DNA of 12,428 nucleotides from DSAR01 sp034437315. GTDB lineage: Bacteria; Chloroflexota; Anaerolineae; B4-G1. This document shows, piece by piece, positions 7,765 through 12,428 of this stretch. The position numbers and the translations under genes are program-made. The stretch covers positions 1 through 12,428 of the forward strand of contig DAOTUC010000034.1 in NCBI GenBank assembly GCA_034437315.1, given 5' to 3'. Position 1 is the stretch's first letter. Each line of letters begins with the position of its first letter. The notes under the pieces were generated by a model, which was not told the origin of the DNA, did no database searches, and saw only the letters and a list, made by a program, of their open reading frames with translations.

Positions 7765-8189
7765 TTTTGTTCACCTATCTCTTGCAAGAATACTTTTGGC
7801 GTGACCACTTTTAGACCGAATTTTTCTGCACCGACGAAATCTTTTTGGTTGTACGTGACAATGTGGCTACACCTGGCAGATACTGCTAATTCGAGTACCA
7901 TTTCATCTCCAGCATCATGGAGTTGGGGGCGCCAGCGAAAGTAGATTTTATGGTGATGCGATAGGGCACAGAGGGCATCAATCAAATCTGTCACATCCTC
8001 TCGGGTTAATCTCAAGGTCTGGCTTTGACGGTGAAGTACGTCTTCGTATTCAAGCGCTAGTGCCACGGACAGGTGTATCTCGAAACGTCCGGTGCCGATT
8101 AGAGACATCAATTTTGCTGAAGCCCCTCTCTTGGAACGTTGAGCGGAGATGATAACGTTGGTATCAAGAACTATGCTTGGTTTTTTCAT
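7761..8189 (-). CDS. PIN-domain toxin (putative TA toxin component, PIN family)
   Basis: A 142-residue PIN-domain protein, a family of Mg-dependent RNases that cut RNA when freed from antitoxin. The acidic catalytic residues are visible: D9 in VLDTNVIIS, E47 in SVALALEYEDVL, D95 (HDAGDEMVLE) and D117 in TYNQKDF. It looks intact. The length and the pairing with a ribbon-helix-helix antitoxin fit the COG1569 type rather than VapC proper. Toxin-first order is reversed from classic vapBC. Start ATG 8189 is set by the conserved first strand right after it. No Shine-Dalgarno precedes it, and the -10 box ends 6 nt upstream, so it is probably translated from a leaderless mRNA. RNA target unknown. Confidence 0.9.
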   Translation of the reverse strand: MKKPSIVLDTNVIISAQRSKRGASAKLMSLIGTGRFEIHLSVALALEYEDVLHRQSQTLRLTREDVTDLIDALCALSHHHKIYFRWRPQLHDAGDEMVLELAVSARCSHIVTYNQKDFVGAEKFGLKVVTPKVFLQEIGEQK

Positions 8190-8195
8190 ATTGAT

Positions 8196-8224
8196 ATTAT
8201 AAGCGATATTGAATACAATATCAA
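8196..8224 (-). promoter_or_regulatory. Promoter of the PIN/RHH module, probably giving leaderless mRNA
   Basis: On the minus strand TTGATA (8224 down to 8219), 17 bp, then perfect TATAAT (8201 down to 8196). The toxin ATG begins at 8189, 7 nt after the -10 box, which is the usual distance to a transcription start. The mRNA should therefore begin at or next to the A of the ATG. Confidence 0.75.
8205..8222. promoter_or_regulatory. Palindromic operator candidate of the PIN/RHH module
   Basis: GATATTG (8205-8211) and CAATATC (8216-8222) form a perfect 7-bp inverted repeat around AATA. It fills the promoter spacer and touches the -35 box, the expected place for autorepression by the ribbon-helix-helix antitoxin. 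A second GATAT at 8193-8197 overlaps the -10 region and could be another half-site. Confidence 0.65.
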
Positions 8225-8343
8225 GTGCTTATGATTAAGGGAGAACGAGCAAATGGCTTGATAAGGATTCAGGTAACACTTCAGTCTTGTGAGCAGGTTC
8301 CAATTCAAGGAACTCCTGAGCCAAAAAACTTACTTGGCGCTGT

Positions 8344-8391
8344 GGCCGGTCTCCCGACCGAGCCACCTTCGGGCACGGTCAGAGACCGGCC
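8344..8391. terminator. GC-rich hairpin downstream of the 85-residue ORF
   Basis: GGCCGGTCTC (8344-8353) pairs perfectly with GAGACCGGCC (8382-8391), and inside it GACCG (8356-8360) pairs with CGGTC (8376-8380). It starts about 20 bp after the stop of the minus-strand ORF, where a terminator is expected, but no T-tract follows on either strand. It could equally be a copy of a dispersed palindromic repeat. Confidence 0.45.
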
Positions 8392-8410
8392 CGAGCAGTT
8401 GCTCATAGAA

Positions 8411-8668
8411 CTAAAATGTTACCCTTCTCATCCAATTCGTCGGCTGGGCCATATAGGGATCGCTCACCGAATCATACAGCGCGAGCCAGGGCCTGTTTTC
8501 TGCCGGACCGATGGCAATGACCCGATTGTGCTCGGGCGCTTCGCCCGGCGCCTGCATGAACCCTCTCGCCTCGAGCCGTTCAACGACAGCGCGTATGAGT
8601 AACGCTCTGGCCTCAACGGGGGGTATCTGCCCTAGGTATACCTGTGCCATCGAATAGTCGTCACCCAT
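8411..8668 (-). CDS. Unrecognised 85-residue protein, possibly a truncated gene
   Basis: I do not recognise this ORF. It starts with ATG 8668 after AGAGGGG with 7-nt spacing, a credible ribosome site. It reads as a plausible soluble protein: a helix-like part (PVEARALLIRAVVERLEARGF), then RVIAIGP and RPWLALYDS, which look like two beta strands, and an abrupt end at RRVTF. The end, right after a strand with no closing helix, suggests an N-terminal remnant of a longer protein, but no continuing frame is visible in 8225-8410. No signal peptide or membrane segment is seen. It lies between two hairpins, on the same strand as recA and the toxin module. The opposite-strand frame over it has no ribosome site. 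It may be real, degenerate or chance. Confidence 0.5.
   Translation of the reverse strand: MGDDYSMAQVYLGQIPPVEARALLIRAVVERLEARGFMQAPGEAPEHNRVIAIGPAENRPWLALYDSVSDPYMAQPTNWMRRVTF
8634..8643. repeat. Perfect palindrome AGGTATACCT near the start of the 85-residue ORF
   Basis: A 10-bp perfect palindrome within the first codons of the ORF. The same core AGGTATA recurs in both arms of the hairpin at 8692-8727 (AGGTATACAG at 8721-8730). Repeated operator-like words around a start could mean regulation; weak evidence. Confidence 0.35.
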
Positions 8669-8691
8669 GACAAAACCCCTCTGTAAGCATC

Positions 8692-8727
8692 TATACCTCT
8701 TTTGTCAAAAAGCACAAAAGAGGTATA
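8692..8727. terminator. 14-bp perfect inverted repeat between recA and the small ORF
   Basis: TATACCTCTTTTGT (8692-8705) and ACAAAAGAGGTATA (8714-8727) are exact inverted copies around an 8-nt loop. It lies 54 bp past the recA stop, so the simplest role is the recA terminator. No U-tract follows the stem on the minus strand, and a TTGACA occurs within it on that strand (8709 down to 8704). Operator or mobile palindrome are alternatives. Confidence 0.55.
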
Positions 8728-8781
8728 CAGGTTCTAGCACCGAACGCACCGGGCCGGCAGCGACTTCGTCCATGTTAGATG

Positions 8782-9852
8782 CTAATCTTCGGCCTCATCG
8801 CCTTCCTTCTCATCTTTGTCGTCCTCGTCCTCATCCTCATCCTCTATAGGCAGTGGAGCGCCTGTCATCTCCAGGTTCTGGCGGATTTCGGCCTCGATCT
8901 TCTTGGCGATGTCATTGTTTTCGCGCAGGAACTGCTTGGTGTTCTCGCGGCCCTGGGCCAGGTTCTCTTCCTCGTAGTAGTAATAAGAGCCCCGCTTGTC
9001 GACCACGTCCAACTCCACCGCCATATCCAACAGATCGCCGACCCAACTGATGCCCTCGTCGTACATGATGTCGAACTCGGCCACGCGGAAGGGTGGGGCG
9101 ACCTTGTTCTTCTTGACCCGCACCCGCGTCCGGTTGCCGATCACCTCTCCCTTTTCCTTGATTGAGGTGATGCGCCGGATGTCCAGGCGCACCGAGGCGT
9201 AGAACTTGAGCGCCCGCCCGCCGGAGGTGGTCTCTGGGCTGCCGAACATGACGCCGATCTTTTCACGCAACTGGTTGGTGAAGATCAGGGCGGTGTTCGA
9301 TTGCTTGACCGCGCCGCTTAACTTGCGCAGCGCCTGGCTCATCAAGCGGGCCTGGAGACCGGGGTGGGAATCGCCCATCTCCCCCTCGATCTCGGCGCGG
9401 GGCACCAGGGCAGCCACCGAGTCGATGACGATGATGTCTACCGCGCCGGAACGGATGAGGGTCTCGGCGATTTCCAGCGCTTGTTCGCCGGTATCCGGCT
9501 GCGAGATGAGGAGGTTTTCCACGTCCACCCCGCATCGGGCGGCGTAGGTGGGATCGAGCGCGTGCTCCATATCGATGAAGGCAGCGACGCCGCCGCGCTT
9601 TTGGGCCTCGGCGACGATGTGCTGGGCTAGCGTGGTCTTTCCGGCGCCCTCCGGGCCGTAGATCTCGGTGACGCGCCCGCGCGGGATGCCGCCGACGCCC
9701 AGGGCGTAGTCCAACGATAACGCGCCGGTGGGGATCACGTCGATCTCCAGGTGGGTCGCTTCACCCAGGCGCATAATGGCTCCGTCGCCGAAGCGCTTGG
9801 TGAGGTTCGCCAGCGCGATGTCGAGGGCTTTTTCACGTCCTTTTCCACTCAT
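8782..9852 (-). CDS. recA: Recombinase RecA
   Basis: A complete 356-residue RecA, the ATP-dependent strand-exchange protein that also triggers LexA self-cleavage. Walker A is GPEGAGKTT (66-74; the common form is GPESSGKTT), E96 sits in FIDMEHALDP, and Walker B is IIVIDSVAAL with D144. Further along are PGLQARLMSQALRKL, IFTNQLREKIGVMFG and the conserved TTSGGRALKFYASVRLDIR. The C-terminus ends in an unusually regular acidic tail (337-356, alternating E and D) of the kind that tempers DNA binding in other RecA proteins. Start ATG 9852 has AAGGAG (9866 down to 9861) 8 nt upstream. It has its own promoter with a LexA-like box, so it can respond to DNA damage independently of the aldolase gene upstream. 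Confidence 0.98.
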   Translation of the reverse strand: MSGKGREKALDIALANLTKRFGDGAIMRLGEATHLEIDVIPTGALSLDYALGVGGIPRGRVTEIYGPEGAGKTTLAQHIVAEAQKRGGVAAFIDMEHALDPTYAARCGVDVENLLISQPDTGEQALEIAETLIRSGAVDIIVIDSVAALVPRAEIEGEMGDSHPGLQARLMSQALRKLSGAVKQSNTALIFTNQLREKIGVMFGSPETTSGGRALKFYASVRLDIRRITSIKEKGEVIGNRTRVRVKKNKVAPPFRVAEFDIMYDEGISWVGDLLDMAVELDVVDKRGSYYYYEEENLAQGRENTKQFLRENNDIAKKIEAEIRQNLEMTGAPLPIEDEDEDEDDKDEKEGDEAED

Positions 9853-9899
9853 TGATTATTCTCCTTAATCATTATGTGACTTTATATCAGTGCGACGTC

Positions 9900-9928
9900 A
9901 GTGTAGCACAGATGTTCTAATCTGTCAA
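9900..9928 (-). promoter_or_regulatory. recA promoter
   Basis: On the minus strand a perfect TTGACA (9928 down to 9923) is followed after exactly 17 bp by TACACT (9905 down to 9900). Transcription would start near 9893, leaving a leader of about 40 nt with the AAGGAG ribosome site. Confidence 0.8.
9904..9919. promoter_or_regulatory. LexA/SOS box candidate in the recA promoter
   Basis: Minus strand TAGAACA-TC-TGTGCTA: two 7-bp half-sites with a single mismatch from a perfect palindrome. It contains GAAC-N4-GTGC, one base off the GAAC-N4-GTTC core of Gram-positive-type LexA sites. It fills the spacer and overlaps the -10 box, so bound LexA would block RNA polymerase. No lexA gene is in the window. 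Confidence 0.75.
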
Positions 9929-9935
9929 CTACATA

Positions 9936-10970
9936 TCACGACTGTAGCGCTTTTCTCATCGCGTCGATGGCTCGTTCGACCGCCTCGTCGTCGATCCAGT
10001 AGTGGGTGACCGCCCGGAAGCGCCCGCCCACCCGATCCAGCACCAACACGCCCTGTTCGGTCAAGCTTTCCACAATCTCATCCTGGGTCTTGGAGACGGC
10101 GTCGGTCATCCAGAAGTAGAGGATGTTCGATTGCACCGGGGCGACCTCGACACCGGGGATGGTCGCCAGCCCCTGGGCCAAGCGCTTGGCGCGGACGTGA
10201 TCCTCCGCCAGGCGGGGCGCGATCTGCTCCAGGGCGACGATGCCGGCCGCCGCGAGCACGCCGGCCTGGCGCATGCCGCCGCCGACGACCTTTCGGGAGC
10301 GGCGGGCCTCGGCGATGAAGTCGGCGCTGCCGCACAACATCGACCCCACCGGCGCGCACAGCCCTTTGGAGAGGCAGAACATGACTGAATCGACATCTTT
10401 GACCAGCTCTCGCACGTCCACGCCCAGGGCGGCGGCCGCGTTGAAGATGCGGGCGCCATCGACGTGAACCTTTAGCCCGTGTTGGTGGGCTAATTCGGCC
10501 GCCTGGGCGGTGTAATCCACCGTCAGAGGTGTGCCGTCGCACATATTGTGGGTGTTTTCCAGGCACAGCAGGCGCGTGCGCGGGTAATGCTCGTCGTCCC
10601 CTCGAATCGCCTGGTTGATGTCCGCCAGGCGCAGCGTGCCGTCCGCTTGATTGGGGATGGGGTAGGGGCTGATGCCGCCCAGGGCGGCCATGCCCCCCTG
10701 CTCGTACACAAACGTGTGGGCGCGGTCGCCGACGATCGCCTCGTCGCCGCGCTGGCAGTGGGTCAACAGCGCGACCAGGTTCCCCATCGTGCCGCTGGCG
10801 ACGAAGAGCGCGGCCTCTTTGCCCAGCCGGTCCGCCGTCATCCGTTCCAGGCGGTTGACGGTGGGATCCTCGCCGTAGACGTCGTCGCCGACCTCGGCCT
10901 TGTACATTGCCTCGCGCATCTCTGGCGTGGGCTGGGTGATGGTGTCGCTGCGCATGTCAATGGTTTTCAC
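9936..10970 (-). CDS. ltaE: Low-specificity L-threonine aldolase (PLP, fold type I)
   Basis: A 344-residue PLP enzyme of the GLY1/LtaE family, cleaving L-threonine or L-allo-threonine to glycine and acetaldehyde; the family also includes other beta-eliminating lyases. Family marks: RSDTITQPTPEM and GDDVYGEDP near the N-terminus, SGTMGN (59-64), H85 stacking on the cofactor, ENTHN (138-142), HVDGARIFNAA with D171 and R174, and the PLP lysine K202 in CLSKGLCAPVGS. Length is as expected for the family. The start is a GTG at 10970, supported by GGGAGG (10984 down to 10979) 8 nt upstream; the next in-frame ATG is five codons later, inside the conserved N-terminus. It lies upstream of recA on the same strand but is separated by recA's own promoter. 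Substrate stereopreference cannot be read from sequence. Confidence 0.93.
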   Translation of the reverse strand: MKTIDMRSDTITQPTPEMREAMYKAEVGDDVYGEDPTVNRLERMTADRLGKEAALFVASGTMGNLVALLTHCQRGDEAIVGDRAHTFVYEQGGMAALGGISPYPIPNQADGTLRLADINQAIRGDDEHYPRTRLLCLENTHNMCDGTPLTVDYTAQAAELAHQHGLKVHVDGARIFNAAAALGVDVRELVKDVDSVMFCLSKGLCAPVGSMLCGSADFIAEARRSRKVVGGGMRQAGVLAAAGIVALEQIAPRLAEDHVRAKRLAQGLATIPGVEVAPVQSNILYFWMTDAVSKTQDEIVESLTEQGVLVLDRVGGRFRAVTHYWIDDEAVERAIDAMRKALQS

Positions 10971-11022
10971 TTTATGTACCTCCCGATTTATTTGATAGGG
11001 GTGTGTTTCATTTGAGTGTATT

Positions 11023-11041
11023 TCATCTCAATTGAAATTCG
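11023..11041. promoter_or_regulatory. Inverted repeat upstream of the aldolase gene
   Basis: About 55-70 bp upstream of the GTG start, an AT-rich stretch contains ATTTCA and TGAAAT as inverted copies around 7 bp, and an 8-bp palindrome TCAATTGA inside it. This could be an operator or a promoter-proximal palindrome; coordinates are approximate and the call is weak. Confidence 0.25.
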
Positions 11042-11051
11042 GTTCGTAGTA

Positions 11052-11237
11052 GGCGATTTATCGCCGTAAAAGCGCGCTGATGAACTTTAAGAAAATAGTT
11101 CGGTATAGGCTACACCCTCTCGCCAGCGGTTTCAACCGCTGGCTAGCACGAGAAGTGCGTTGAAAATGCACTGAAACGGCATACGGAACCTGTTTTCAAC
11201 GGGTTTTCTGTATTAGCCGTCGAATTCATTCGTCGGC
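11052..11237. repeat. Array of five short hairpins, candidate palindromic repeat element or structured RNA
   Basis: Five stem-loops follow one another. (1) GGCGAT/ATCGCC at 11052-11065. (2) CCAGCGGT/ACCGCTGG at 11123-11142, wrapped by TCTCG/CGAGA. (3) AGTGCGTT/AATGCACT at 11154-11172 with one G-T pair. (4) AACCTGTT/AACGGGTT at 11187-11205 with one G-T pair. (5) GCCGTCGAA/TTCGTCGGC at 11216-11237 with one T-T mismatch. Loops are short, and several carry GAA or its complement TTC. Stops in all frames make a protein unlikely. It resembles REP/MITE-like intergenic palindromes, but a structured RNA is possible. Confidence 0.6.
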
Positions 11238-11259
11238 GAGGGCGGCTGCCTATACCCGG
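11101..11259. repeat. Short inverted repeats bounding the hairpin array
   Basis: GGTATAGGC (11102-11110) on the left and GCCTATACC (near 11248-11256) on the right are exact inverted copies. The pairing continues weakly outward (GAAAATAGTTC on the left against GGATAGTTTTTAA on the right). They enclose hairpins 2 to 5 and could be the termini of one mobile element of roughly 160-190 bp, or a closing stem of a larger RNA fold. Confidence 0.5.
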
Positions 11260-11275
11260 ATAGTTTTTAAACTTC

Positions 11276-11536
11276 ATAACGTCGTGGTGGACCTCTGTTA
11301 CCTTGCCCGTCCGACGCGTTCCTTTCGGAAGACTCGGCTTGCAAGGCAGTGTCTGGATCATCGCAAGCGGAGCGTGCGGACGAAGGCACGAGAGCAGCGG
11401 TGGATGCCGGTGTTGCAGGCTCCCCGCCACCGTGCTGACGACCATCTCGCCGCAGATCTTGCAGCCTTTCTTGCCTGGATAGCTCATAAGCTGGACTGCG
11501 CTTTAGCCATTCCATTTAATTGGTGCTGATAAATAC
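11276..11536. other. Stretch with no gene I can support
   Basis: About 260 bp between the hairpin array and the first MITE copy. The minus strand has an 82-codon ORF (11515 down to 11267) starting EWLKRSPAYELSRQ, and in another frame a CKICG motif, but neither has a ribosome site, a recognisable domain or a conserved end. Base use is GC-rich like neighbouring genes, so it may be a decayed gene fragment stranded between mobile elements. Confidence 0.4.
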
Positions 11537-11537
11537 T

Positions 11538-11685
11538 TGGACTTTGGACAAACGAAAATAGTGGGGCATCAACCCCACAAAGCTCTTCTAGAGAGGCATA
11601 AAGTGGGGCGATTATGCCAGAAAAGGCTGTTTTGCAGTCCATTTCCCTGGCGAAATCCCATAGTGGGCATTTTATCCAAAGTCCA
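11538..11685. mobile_element. MITE-like element, copy 1
   Basis: A ~148-bp non-coding element with ends TGGACTTTGGACAAA and, inverted, TGGACTTTGGATAAA (14 of 15 match). Inside is a GTGGGG/CCCCAC hairpin near its left end. No transposase is encoded, so mobilisation would need a full-length relative elsewhere in the genome. No clear target duplication flanks it. It is about 96% identical by eye to copy 2. Confidence 0.8.
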
Positions 11686-11686
11686 G

Positions 11687-11780
11687 TGCGAAAAGGGCTG
11701 TCAATATATGCTGACCGGCTCGGCTGTCCCACAAGGCTTGACGCCTTGAGTTACTGATCCGTGCGTGACTCCCCTGAAAA
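11687..11780. other. Spacer between the two MITE copies
   Basis: 94 bp of unique sequence. It contains a small hairpin CAAGGC-TTGAC-GCCTTG (near 11732-11748) and, at its left edge, an 11-bp word AAAAGGGCTGT that also occurs inside MITE copy 2. No gene fragment could be matched to the broken gene on the right. Confidence 0.5.
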
Positions 11781-11781
11781 T

Positions 11782-11930
11782 TGGACTTTGGACAAACGAA
11801 AATAGTGGGGCATCAACCCCACAAAGCTCTTCTAGAGAGGTATAAAGTGGGGCGATTACGCCAAAAAAGGGCTGTTTTGCAGTCCATTTCCCTAGCGAAA
11901 TCCCATAGTGGGCATTTTGTCCAAAGTCCA
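11782..11930. mobile_element. MITE-like element, copy 2
   Basis: Same orientation as copy 1, 244-245 bp further on, with ends TGGACTTTGGACAAA that match their inverted partner exactly over 15 bp. It differs from copy 1 by five substitutions, all transitions, and a one-base length difference. Its right end directly abuts the orphan coding frame at 11933. Confidence 0.85.
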
Positions 11931-11932
11931 GT

Positions 11933-12031
11933 GAGATAGAGGCCGATATTGAAGTTGACAAACTGCCTGCACTCCTTGAGCGCTTTGATGTGGATATAGA
12001 CGAAGCCGGTGTATTCCACCCCACGCAATAG
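11933..12031 (+). pseudogene. 3' remnant of a gene cut by the MITE, upstream partner of the DUF5615 gene
   Basis: From the MITE border an open frame of 32 codons runs to TAG 12029-12031. Its product starts EIEADIEVDKLPALLERFDV and ends EAGVFHPTQ: charged and leucine-spaced, as in a real protein C-terminus. Read leftward it meets an in-frame stop inside the MITE (TAG 11906-11908), and there is no start codon with a ribosome site, so the N-terminal part is missing. It ends 10 bp before the DUF5615 start, the spacing expected of an antitoxin-type partner gene. I do not recognise the family. Confidence 0.6.
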
Positions 12032-12041
12032 TCCCACGCTT

Positions 12042-12401
12042 ATGAATTCCTCGCTTTTCATTCGCCTCTATGTTGATGAGGATGTGCATGAGAGCATAGC
12101 TTCGGAATTGCGTCGTCGCGGATACGATGTCTTGAACACGCGCGAGGTAAACCAGCGTGGGCTTTCCGATGCCGAGCAACTGGCCTACGCCGCTGCAGAG
12201 AATCGCACGTTGTTCAGGTTCAACGCTGCTGATTACATAGCTTTGCACAAGAAATATCTTGACCAGGGGCAGGAACATGCAGGCATCGTCATCTCCAACC
12301 AGATTCCCATCGGTGAGACAGTTCGGCGTCTCTTGATCTTGCTGAGTCAGGTCAGCGCCGATGAGATGCGGACTCAACTCCGCTGGCTACCGCCTTTGTG
12401 A
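12042..12401 (+). CDS. DUF5615 family PIN-like protein, putative toxin
   Basis: A 119-residue protein of the DUF5615 / Mut7-C-like PIN group, usually found with a small upstream partner and viewed as candidate toxin nucleases. Visible marks: the acidic cluster D12-E13-D14 in RLYVDEDVHES, then RRRGYDVLNTRE, the SDAEQL helix, and NAADYIALH, which corresponds to the TxNxxDF motif of PIN domains but has FRFN where T-x-N is usual. Length is normal and the end (LRWLPPL) looks complete. I chose ATG 12042 because residues from here match the family's first strand. The in-frame GTG at 12009 overlaps the upstream remnant. No strong ribosome site is seen, so translation was probably coupled to the upstream gene, which is now broken. 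Activity is inferred from family only. Confidence 0.8.
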   Translation: MNSSLFIRLYVDEDVHESIASELRRRGYDVLNTREVNQRGLSDAEQLAYAAAENRTLFRFNAADYIALHKKYLDQGQEHAGIVISNQIPIGETVRRLLILLSQVSADEMRTQLRWLPPL

Positions 12402-12428
12402 GAGCGGATAACCACTCCCCATTCACCA

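Noticed and set aside
8225..8602. 125-codon plus-strand ORF across the hairpin at 8344-8391
   Set aside because: It reads through a strong palindrome, starts inside the toxin promoter region and has no recognisable domain or ribosome site.
11052..11237. CRISPR array
   Set aside because: The hairpins are different sequences, not identical direct repeats with regular spacers, and no cas gene is present.
11143..11515. Two overlapping minus-strand ORFs, one with a CKICG motif that could be a zinc ribbon
   Set aside because: One runs through the hairpin array and neither has a ribosome site or a second cysteine pair in zinc-finger spacing; reported only as unexplained sequence.
11538..11930. The MITE pair as a composite transposon carrying a cargo
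   Set aside because: Only 94 bp with no gene lie between the copies, and no target duplication flanks the pair.
11484..12061. Minus-strand ORFs with a repeated SLEELCGVDAPLFSFVQSP segment
   Set aside because: The protein repeat simply reflects translation of the two MITE copies; the frames cross the MITE ends into unrelated sequence.

Overview
The window looks like a chromosomal segment of a GC-rich, non-proteobacterial organism. My best guess is Chloroflexota (Anaerolineae-like). I infer this from the mix of genes, a LexA-type box of the GAAC-N4-GTTC class at recA, a probable leaderless toxin mRNA, and an intergenic region full of short hairpins. No single feature proves it, and there is no rRNA or tRNA gene to anchor taxonomy.

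Left part, ordinary metabolism (1-7504). A 5'-truncated adenine deaminase gene (ade) is followed after 20 bp by a Nif3/DUF34 dinuclear-metal protein on the same strand. An inositol-monophosphatase-family gene converges on Nif3 tail-to-tail with a 1-bp gap. It diverges from a two-gene plus-strand unit: an SDR dehydrogenase and a 1116-residue YgfK-type flavo-iron-sulfur oxidoreductase. Both genes of that unit have near-perfect Shine-Dalgarno sequences. Sigma70-like promoters can be read on both strands of the divergent gap. Ade (adenine to hypoxanthine) and YgfK (found in anaerobic purine/urate gene clusters) hint at purine breakdown, but the usual YgfK partners (SsnA, xanthine dehydrogenase, hydantoinase) are not in the window.

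Middle part (7505-10970), all on the minus strand. In order of transcription it carries a PLP-dependent low-specificity threonine aldolase, recA with its own promoter and a LexA-like box, an unrecognised 85-residue ORF between two strong hairpins, and a PIN toxin / ribbon-helix-helix antitoxin pair. The pair is read toxin first with a 4-bp overlap. Its promoter sits so close to the toxin ATG that the transcript is probably leaderless, and a palindrome covers the promoter spacer and -35 box.

Right part (10971-12428), an accessory region. About 1.07 kb has no intact gene. It holds an array of five short hairpins bounded by short inverted repeats, an unexplained stretch of about 260 bp, and two copies of a ~149-bp MITE-like element with ~15-bp terminal inverted repeats. 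The right-hand MITE copy directly abuts the last 32 codons of a gene that now has no start. Ten bases after that gene's stop begins an intact DUF5615 (PIN-like) gene. The simplest reading is that a MITE insertion or rearrangement destroyed the upstream partner of a second toxin-like module.
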